Source: Streptomyces sp. CB02261 (GTDB taxonomy: Bacteria; Actinomycetota; Actinomycetes; Streptomycetales; Streptomycetaceae). From it: a stretch of 64,000 nucleotides of DNA. The DNA lies in assembly GCF_001905665.1 (NCBI RefSeq), contig NZ_LIVX01000001.1, positions 806,001 to 870,000 on the forward strand, in the 5' to 3' direction. This document shows, piece by piece, positions 58,285 to 64,000 of the stretch. A model generated the notes under the pieces. That model was not told where the DNA came from. It saw only the letters and a program-made list of their open reading frames with translations, and made no database searches. Both the position numbers and the translations under genes were made by a program. Every line of letters begins with the position of its first letter. Positions within the stretch are counted from its first letter, which is position 1.

Positions 58285-58794
58285 ATGGACACGCAGAGCC
58301 CCGCCCACGACGCCGTCGACGCCATCACCGACCAGTGGGCGGCCGTCCGCCCCGACCTGGACACCGTCCCCATGGCGGTCTTCGGGCGGATCTACCGGCT
58401 GGCCGCCGCCATGCGCGGCAAGGTGGACAAGGCGTACGCGCCCTACGGCATGGCACTCGGGGAGTTCGACGTGCTCGCGACGCTGCGGCGGTCCGGGGAG
58501 CCGTACACGCTCTCACCGCGCGAGCTGACCGCCACGCTGATGATCACCACCGGGGGGATGACCGGCCGGCTCGACAAGCTGGAGAAGGCCGGGCTGCTCA
58601 CCCGCAGCCCCGACCCGAACGACCGGCGCGGACTGCGGGTCACCCTCAGCGAGCGCGGCAAGGAGCTGGTGGACCAGGCCGTCGGGGCCGGCCTCGCGGA
58701 GCAGCGGGCGGCCCTGGAGGGCGCGCTCACCGACGAGGAGGCGGAGCAGCTGGCCGGGCTGCTGCGCAAGCTGCTCGCGAGCACCGCCGTGTGA
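58285..58794 (+). CDS. MarR-family transcriptional regulator
   Basis: 169 residues from ATG 58285 with a purine-rich site (GGAAGGGAAG) upstream. Winged helix-turn-helix core: MALGEFDVLATLRRSGEPYT, LSPRELTATLMITTGGMTGR as recognition helix, and wing DPNDRRGLRVTLSERG, a strongly conserved MarR segment. Dimerising N- and C-terminal helices flank it. Probably represses itself and the divergent EamA exporter through the ACTTGC palindrome; the ligand is unknown. Confidence 0.93.
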   Translation: MDTQSPAHDAVDAITDQWAAVRPDLDTVPMAVFGRIYRLAAAMRGKVDKAYAPYGMALGEFDVLATLRRSGEPYTLSPRELTATLMITTGGMTGRLDKLEKAGLLTRSPDPNDRRGLRVTLSERGKELVDQAVGAGLAEQRAALEGALTDEEAEQLAGLLRKLLASTAV

Positions 58795-58825
58795 CGCACC
58801 ACCGCGCGGAAGGGTCACGCACGCA

Positions 58826-58870
58826 CGCGAGGGCGCCGCACGGTACGTCGTACCGTGCGGCGCCCTCGCG
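58826..58870. terminator. bidirectional terminator after marR
   Basis: 22-bp self-complementary arms (58826-58847 with 58849-58870), realistically a 20-bp stem with 5-base loop, between convergent stops at 58794 and 58889. Confidence 0.92.
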
Positions 58871-58888
58871 GAGCGGACGAGGAGGCGG

Positions 58889-59116
58889 TCAGGCCTTCTT
58901 GGACTTGTCGAGCACCATCACGAGGCCGCAGATCACCAGGAACAGCACCAGCGGGGCGGCCACGAACAGACCGAGGGTCTCGATGACCTCCAGCTTGGGG
59001 GCCGGGTCGTCGCCGTCGTCGCGGGTGAGCGCGAGCGCGGGGGACGACATGAGCAGCATCATCAGCGTCGTACCGGCCGCGAGCGAGCCGGCGCGCAGAG
59101 CGTTCTTCTTGTCCAC
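58889..59116 (-). CDS. small two-helix membrane/exported protein
   Basis: 75 residues from GTG 59116 (DKKNALRAGSLAAGTT); AGGAG stands 18 bases upstream, rather far, so the start is uncertain. An N-terminal hydrophobic segment (LMMLLMSSPALALT) resembles a signal peptide, then an acidic linker (RDDGDDPAP), then a membrane helix LFVAAPLVLFLVICGLVMVL and a basic end (DKSKKA). Codon use and the facing terminator support a real gene. No family recognised. It begins 20 bases after the malQ stop. Confidence 0.65.
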   Translation of the reverse strand: MDKKNALRAGSLAAGTTLMMLLMSSPALALTRDDGDDPAPKLEVIETLGLFVAAPLVLFLVICGLVMVLDKSKKA

Positions 59117-59136
59117 GGTGCAAACGTAGCGAACTC

Positions 59137-61257
59137 CTAAACGGGCCGCGCGGCCGGGGGTGCCGTACGGGCGTCGGGGACGGCCGCCGGGACGTCCGGG
59201 GCCGCCGTACGGGCGTGCAGCTCGCGCAGCAGGGCGTGCGCCCGGGGCGAGGCGGCCAGCTGCTCCAGGGTGAGCGGCTGCCCGTCCGGCCCCGCGAGCG
59301 GCAGCCGCCAGTTGGGGTACTCGTCCCAGGTCCCCGGCAGGTTCTGCGGTCTGCGGTCCCCCACCGCGTCCGGCAGCCACACCCCCACCATGCGGGCCGG
59401 CGTGCCGAGCAGGAACCGGTGGACCGCCCTGATCTCGGCCTCCTCGTCCCCCGGGCCCTCGGGGAGCAGCCCCAGCCGCTGGAACCAACCCAGCCACTCC
59501 GCGGTGTCGGCCCGGTCCGTCGCCCGCTCGCGCTCCAGGTCGCCGCCGAGCAGACCGAGGCGGTGGCGGAGCGTGACGTGGTCGCCGGAGAGCCGGGCGG
59601 CCGTCGGCGGGAGGTCGTGGGTGGTGGCCGTGGCCACGCTTTCGGCGCGCCACGCGTCCTGGGGCAGCGGGCGGCCGGTGCCCGCCCAGTCCCGCTCGAA
59701 CCAGAGCACGGAGGTGCCGAACACGCCGCTCCGGGCCAGGTCCTCCCGTACGCCCGGCTCGACCGTGCCGAGGTCCTCGCCGATCACGAGGGCCCCCGCG
59801 CGATGCGCTTCGAGGACGAGGACGGCGAGCATCGCCTCGGCGTCGTACCGGACGTACGTGCCCTCGGTGGGCTCGCGGCCCTCCGGCACCCACCAGAGCC
59901 GGAACAGGCCCATCACATGGTCGATGCGCAGCGCGCCCGCGTGGCGCAGGAGTTCCTGGAGGAGCCCCCGGTACGGGGCGTAGCCCGCGGCGGCCAGGGC
60001 GTCGGGGCGCCATGGGGGCAGGCCCCAGTCCTGGCCGCGGGAGTTGAAGGCGTCGGGCGGCGCGCCGACCGACATGCCGGCCGCGAAGGCCTCCTGCTGG
60101 GCCCAGGTGTCCGAGCCCTCGGGGTGGACGCCGACGGCCAGGTCGTGGACGATCCCGACCTCCATCCCGGCCTCGCGGGCGGCCGCGGCGGCGGCGGCCA
60201 GCTGCCGGTCCGTCAGCCAGGCGAGCCGGCAGTGGAAGTCGACCCGGGCGGCGAGGGCGGGGTCCTCGCACACGGCGCCCTCGGCCGCGCGCGGATCGCG
60301 CAGTTCCTCGGGCCAGTCGCGCCAGTGGTGGCCGTGCCGCTCGGCGAGGGCCTGATAGGTGGCGTGGTCCTCCAGGGCGCGGCCCCGCGCGGCGAGGAAG
60401 TCGTGGAAGTCGGCGCGCCGCCCGGGACCGAGCTCCACGCTCTCGACGACGACCTCCAGGGCCCGCCGCTTGAGCTCCCAGACCGCGTCCCGGTCGATCG
60501 TCGCGCCCTTGCCGAGGACCCGTTCCCGCAGTTCGGCCGCCTCGGCGAGGATCCGGTCGAGCTCCTCCCGGCGCTCGGGGCCGACCAGGGCGTACTCGGG
60601 GATCTCCTCGATCCGCAGATGGACGGGGTCCGGGAAGCGGCGCGAGGAGGGGCGGTAGGGGGACGGGTCGCTGGGCGCGCCGGGCACGCCCGCGTGGAGC
60701 GGGTTGACCTGGACGAAGCCGGCGCCGTGGGTGCGGCCCGCCCAGGTGACGAGCTCCCGCAGGTCCCCGAGGTCGCCCATGCCCCAGGAGCGGTGGGAGA
60801 GCAGCGAGTAGAGCTGGACGAGGAGGCCGTACGCGCGGCGCCCGGGTCCGGGCACGCGCGCGGGGCTCACGATCAGGGTGCAGGTGGCCTCGCGCCCGTC
60901 GGGGGCCTGCGCCTCGACCGTGTGGACGCCGAGGGGCAGCCGCTCCCAGTCCTCGCCGGTGACGACGGCGCCGTCCTCGGTGGTGACCCGGAGCCGGGTG
61001 CCGGGCGGCAGGCAGCCGGGCGGGCGCGCGGGCTCCCCGCCCCGCCGCAGGACCAGCGTCGGGGGCAGCAGGCGCTCCCTTTCGGCCCGGTCCGCCGCGT
61101 CGAGAGCGGCGGTGACCGCTTCCGGCGTGGACGCGTCGACGCCGAGGGCGCCGAGGACGGCCACCACGGTCGTGTCCGGCACGGACACGGTGACGCCTTC
61201 GGAGGGGCTGTACGCGGTGGCGACGCCGTGAAGGGCGGCGAGACGGGCCAGGGTCAC
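59137..61257 (-). CDS. malQ: 4-alpha-glucanotransferase
   Basis: GH77 amylomaltase rearranging maltodextrins. 706 residues from GTG 61257 with GGAG 8 bases upstream. An N-terminal extension of about 140 residues, usual in actinobacterial MalQ, precedes the (beta/alpha)8 barrel. Catalytic residues: Asp in LRIDHVMGLFRLWW (near 442), Glu in VIGEDLGTVEP (near 489) and Asp in TTHDLPPTA (near 547). The C-terminal tail is Ala/Pro-rich. Coupled to a tiny upstream ORF that stops one base before this start region. Confidence 0.96.
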   Translation of the reverse strand: MTLARLAALHGVATAYSPSEGVTVSVPDTTVVAVLGALGVDASTPEAVTAALDAADRAERERLLPPTLVLRRGGEPARPPGCLPPGTRLRVTTEDGAVVTGEDWERLPLGVHTVEAQAPDGREATCTLIVSPARVPGPGRRAYGLLVQLYSLLSHRSWGMGDLGDLRELVTWAGRTHGAGFVQVNPLHAGVPGAPSDPSPYRPSSRRFPDPVHLRIEEIPEYALVGPERREELDRILAEAAELRERVLGKGATIDRDAVWELKRRALEVVVESVELGPGRRADFHDFLAARGRALEDHATYQALAERHGHHWRDWPEELRDPRAAEGAVCEDPALAARVDFHCRLAWLTDRQLAAAAAAAREAGMEVGIVHDLAVGVHPEGSDTWAQQEAFAAGMSVGAPPDAFNSRGQDWGLPPWRPDALAAAGYAPYRGLLQELLRHAGALRIDHVMGLFRLWWVPEGREPTEGTYVRYDAEAMLAVLVLEAHRAGALVIGEDLGTVEPGVREDLARSGVFGTSVLWFERDWAGTGRPLPQDAWRAESVATATTHDLPPTAARLSGDHVTLRHRLGLLGGDLERERATDRADTAEWLGWFQRLGLLPEGPGDEEAEIRAVHRFLLGTPARMVGVWLPDAVGDRRPQNLPGTWDEYPNWRLPLAGPDGQPLTLEQLAASPRAHALLRELHARTAAPDVPAAVPDARTAPPAARPV

Positions 61258-61258
61258 T

Positions 61259-61459
61259 TCACACTCCGGGGGACTCCGTGCCGCCCGCGCTGCCGGGGGC
61301 GGTGGGTTCGCTGGTGAGGGGGGCCGCCTCGGTCAGGGGCGGTTCGCTGGTGAGGGGGGCGGCGTCGGGGAGGGGCGGTTCGCTGGTGAGCGGTTCGCCG
61401 GCGGGGGCCGGCTGCTCCGGCAGCCGTATCCGTCCGAGGTGGGGGGCGGTGGGGGTCAC
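61259..61459 (-). CDS. short repetitive ORF upstream of malQ
   Basis: 66 residues from GTG 61459 with GGGAG 7 bases upstream. Begins TPTAPHLGRIRLPEQPAPAG, then a 12-residue PLTSEPPLTEAA-like unit repeated three to four times from 36-base DNA repeats. Its TGA lies one base from the malQ GTG. It could be a leader peptide, a small disordered protein, or a non-coding repeat; coding support is only the ribosome site and the coupling. Confidence 0.4.
   Translation of the reverse strand: MTPTAPHLGRIRLPEQPAPAGEPLTSEPPLPDAAPLTSEPPLTEAAPLTSEPTAPGSAGGTESPGV
61306..61400. repeat. 36-bp imperfect tandem repeats
   Basis: Units around TTCGCTGGTGAGGGGGGC repeat with a 36-base period, about two and a half copies, inside the short ORF upstream of malQ. 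Confidence 0.7.
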
Positions 61460-61635
61460 GGGGGTCTCCCGGTTTCGTCTCGACAGGTGGACCAGGGGTA
61501 ACGACTGAGCCCTACCCACCGCACCTCGTTTTACCGGCGGGAAACGACGAAGTGACGTCACCTCGCCGACGGCTCGCCGGGCAAAGGCGACACATCGGCC
61601 ACGCACATTGACACCTCAGTACGACGGGTGGTGGG

Positions 61636-61655
61636 CTCGTGACCGACTCGTGACC
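61636..61655 (-). promoter_or_regulatory. 11-bp direct repeat before the GH84 gene (PHO-box-like)
   Basis: On the minus strand GGTCACGAG occurs twice with an 11-base period. The GGTCA core and the period fit PhoP direct-repeat units, while the rest of each unit matches poorly. It lies 40-60 bases before the GH84 start. The region 61460-61694 also contains TTGACA at 61608-61613; no good -10 goes with it. Confidence 0.35.
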
Positions 61656-61694
61656 AAACCGGCGGAGCGGCCGGCCCTGCCGAAGGGAGACCCC

Positions 61695-64000
61695 GTGCAC
61701 CTCGGGCGCAGGAAGCGCACCGCGACGGCCGTGGCCGCCGCCGTCATCGGCGGCCTCCTCGGCGGCGTGGTGCCGGGCTCGGCCCAGGCGACCCCGAAGG
61801 CGCCCCTGGCCCCGACGGCACCCCTCACCCCACTGGCCCCTCTGGCCCCGGCGGCCCTCCGCGCCCCGGCGGCACCCCTCGTCCCCGTGGCTCCGCCGGC
61901 GCCGACCGCGTCGTCGGCCGAGCCGGCGGCCGGCGCGTTCCCCGCCGTCTGGCCCCGGCCGCAGTCCCTGACCGCCGCCGGGCCCGCCGTGCGCCTCGGG
62001 GACGAGGTGACGCTCGTCACGGACGACGACGCCGATCCGTACGCCCTCGCCGCGCTGCGCGAGCTGCTGCGGGCCGCCGGGGTCCGGACCGTCCACACCG
62101 GACTCCCGGGCCGCGGGCCCGTCGTCCGGGCGTCGGGCCACTCGGGCGAGGCCGCCGAGGCGGCGCTGACCGCCCTGCGCGTGCCCGACCGGCTCGACCT
62201 GCCGCGCGGCGGCTACCGGCTCGCCACGGGCCGCCTCCAGGGCCGGGACACGGTCGTCCTCGACGGGGTGGGCGAGGACGGCCTGTTCCACGCCGTGCAG
62301 ACGCTGCGTCAGCTCCTCGGCACCGGACGGCAGGTCCCCGGGGTCGTCGTGCGCGACTGGCCCGGCACGGCCGAGCGCGGGATCACCGAGGGCTTCTACG
62401 GCCGCCCCTGGACCACCGAGCAGCGGCTCGCCCAGCTCGACTTCCTCGGCCGGACCAAGCAGAACCGCTATCTGTACGCGCCCGGCGACGACCCGTACCG
62501 CGGGGTGCAGTGGCGCGAGCCCTACCCGGCCGCGCAGCAGGACGAGTTCCGCGCGCTCGCCGAGCGGGCCCGCGCCCGGCACGTGACGCTCGGCTGGGCG
62601 GTGGCGCCCGCCCAGTCCATGTGCCTGTCGTCGGCCGCCGACCTGAAGGCCCTGACGGGGAAGCTCGACGCCATGCGGGAGCTCGGGGTGCGCGCCTTCC
62701 AGCTCCAGTTCCAGGACGCCTCGTACGACGAGTGGCACTGCGACCGGGACGCCGACACCTTCGGCCGCGGCCCCGAGGCCGCGGCCGCCGCCCACGCGCG
62801 CGTGGCGAACGCGGTCGCCCGCCACCTCGCCGAACGGCACCCGGACGCCGAGCCGCTGACCGTGATGCCGACGGAGTACTACCAGGACGGCACGACCGCG
62901 TACCGCACGAAGCTCGCCGAGGCGCTCGACGCGGACGTGCGGGTGGCGTGGACGGGCGTCGGCGTCGTGCCGCGCACGATCACCGGCGGCGAACTGGCCG
63001 GGGCGCGCGGCGCCCTGCGCCACCCGCTGGTCACCATGGACAACTACCCGGTCAACGACTACGCGCAGGACCGGCTGTTCCTCGGCCCCGCCACGGGCCG
63101 GGACCCGGGCGTGGCCGCCGGGTCCGCCGCCTTCCTCGCCCATGCCATGGAGCAGCCCGCGGCCTCCCGCATCCCGCTGTTCACCGCCGCCGACTACGCC
63201 TGGAACCCGCGCGGCTACCGGCCCCAGGAGTCCTGGCGGGCGGCCGTCGACGACCTGGCCGGCCCCGAGCCGGCCGCCCGCGAGGCGCTGCGGGCCCTCG
63301 CCGGGAACGGCGCCTCCTCCGTCCTCGACCCGGCGGCCGAATCGGCCTATCTGAAGCCGCTCCTGACGGCGTTCTGGGCCTCCCGCGGGGGTGACGCCGC
63401 GGTCGGGAGGCGGGCGGCGGAGCGGCTGCGGGCCGCGTTCACGGTGATGCGCGAGGCCCCCGGACGGCTGACGGAGACCGCCGACGGCACCTTCGACGAC
63501 GAGACCGGCCCCTGGCTTGACCAGCTCTCCCGGTACGGCCTGGCGGGCGAGACGGCCGTCGACATGCTGACGGCCCAGACGGCGGGCGACGGTGCGGCGG
63601 CCTGGCGGGCGCAGCTGCGCCTCGAAGGGCTGCGGAAGGAGTTGGAGGCGAGCCGGGTGACGGTCGGGGCAGGGGTGCTCGACCCGTTCCTCACGCGCGC
63701 GGTGGACCGGGCGGCGGCCTGGACCGGCGCCGACCGGACCCCGGCGGCCGCCCCCGACCGGGCCCCCGGCTCGTACACCGTGCGGCTCGACCGGGCCCGG
63801 CCCGTGGAGGCGCTGACGGTGATGACCGAACCGGCCACGGCGGCCGCCGGGAGGACGGACGCGCGCGTGGAGGCGTACGTCTCCGGCGAGGGCTGGCGGC
63901 CGCTCGGCCCGCTGTCGGCCTCCGGCTGGACGCAGGCCGAGCTCAAGGGCCTCAAGGCCGAGGCGCTGCGGGTGGTGTGGAGCGGCGAGGGGCCGGCTCC
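61695..64000 (+). CDS. secreted GH84-like beta-N-acetylglucosaminidase, 3' end outside window
   Basis: Predicted extracellular hexosaminidase (hyaluronidase/NagJ family). Starts at GTG 61695 with GAAGGGAG upstream; 768 codons are present. Signal peptide RTATAVAAAVIGGLLGGVVP ending SAQA, then a Pro/Ala linker (about 35-80). GH20/GH84 N-terminal domain (WPRPQSLTAAGPAVRLGDEV), then the catalytic barrel marked by RGITEGFYGRPWT, with LQFQDASYDEW at the catalytic strand and TAADYAWNPRGY near its end. The last visible part resembles a carbohydrate-binding discoidin-type domain. Divergent from malQ and its small ORF. Confidence 0.88.
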   Translation, partial: MHLGRRKRTATAVAAAVIGGLLGGVVPGSAQATPKAPLAPTAPLTPLAPLAPAALRAPAAPLVPVAPPAPTASSAEPAAGAFPAVWPRPQSLTAAGPAVRLGDEVTLVTDDDADPYALAALRELLRAAGVRTVHTGLPGRGPVVRASGHSGEAAEAALTALRVPDRLDLPRGGYRLATGRLQGRDTVVLDGVGEDGLFHAVQTLRQLLGTGRQVPGVVVRDWPGTAERGITEGFYGRPWTTEQRLAQLDFLGRTKQNRYLYAPGDDPYRGVQWREPYPAAQQDEFRALAERARARHVTLGWAVAPAQSMCLSSAADLKALTGKLDAMRELGVRAFQLQFQDASYDEWHCDRDADTFGRGPEAAAAAHARVANAVARHLAERHPDAEPLTVMPTEYYQDGTTAYRTKLAEALDADVRVAWTGVGVVPRTITGGELAGARGALRHPLVTMDNYPVNDYAQDRLFLGPATGRDPGVAAGSAAFLAHAMEQPAASRIPLFTAADYAWNPRGYRPQESWRAAVDDLAGPEPAAREALRALAGNGASSVLDPAAESAYLKPLLTAFWASRGGDAAVGRRAAERLRAAFTVMREAPGRLTETADGTFDDETGPWLDQLSRYGLAGETAVDMLTAQTAGDGAAAWRAQLRLEGLRKELEASRVTVGAGVLDPFLTRAVDRAAAWTGADRTPAAAPDRAPGSYTVRLDRARPVEALTVMTEPATAAAGRTDARVEAYVSGEGWRPLGPLSASGWTQAELKGLKAEALRVVWSGEGPA

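Noticed and set aside
61484..61500. DasR (dre) site near the GH84 gene, from GGTGGACCAGG
   Set aside because: Only one half matches TGGTC-N2-GACCA; the other half is not conserved.

Overview
The window is a piece of a high-GC actinobacterial chromosome, almost certainly Streptomyces. Support comes from base composition, frequent GTG starts, the mreBCD-pbp2-sfr (rodA) cluster, the clpP1-clpP2/clpX/tig block, an RNase E/G with its catalytic core in the middle of long Arg/Ala-rich arms, and the gene order rplU-rpmA-obg next to folC-ndk and valS. I see no phage, insertion sequence, CRISPR array or rRNA operon. Most of it is conserved core chromosome, with a more variable stretch from about 41.8 to 58.9 kb.

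Region 1 (1-25.1 kb, all on the minus strand): valS, an orphan histidine kinase, folC-DUF4233-ndk, then mreB-mreC-mreD-mrdA-rodA (cell-wall elongation and spore-wall synthesis), a CYTH-CHAD protein, a B12-binding radical SAM protein (TIGR03960 type), a membrane protein built from 11-residue tandem repeats, the radical-SAM-associated DUF2344/TIGR03936 protein, RNase E/G, and rplU-rpmA-obg. The radical SAM pair with the repeat protein between them and RNase E/G next door is the least understood module here.

Region 2 (25.2-31.4 kb): a Pro/Gly/Tyr/Gln-rich membrane protein on the plus strand faces clpX; clpP2-clpP1 lie behind a ClgR-like box; trigger factor follows. tRNA-Pro(TGG) and tRNA-Gly(TCC) sit back to back upstream of tig.

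Region 3 (31.2-41.7 kb): a small membrane protein, a PP2C/SpoIIE-type phosphatase, an Eis-like acetyltransferase, nei and rpiB, three paralogous amino-acid permeases with bioY between the first two, and an iron superoxide dismutase (sodF) with a clear Nur-box match.

Region 4 (41.8-54 kb): two paralogous M1 aminopeptidases N bracket six accessory genes and asd. Just upstream of the first pepN lies a 39-codon remnant of a type II polyketide ketosynthase-alpha gene (spore-pigment/WhiE type), in frame with pepN but cut off abruptly.

Region 5 (54-64 kb): allantoicase, a LysR regulator and two EamA exporters share a duplicated LysR-type promoter/operator; a MarR regulator is divergent from the second exporter; then a small membrane protein, malQ with a tiny repetitive ORF coupled to it, and a secreted GH84-like beta-N-acetylglucosaminidase that runs off the end.

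Strong GC-rich hairpins close most transcription units and are listed individually. Starts were chosen from Shine-Dalgarno spacing and family N-termini; several are GTG and one appears to be CTG.
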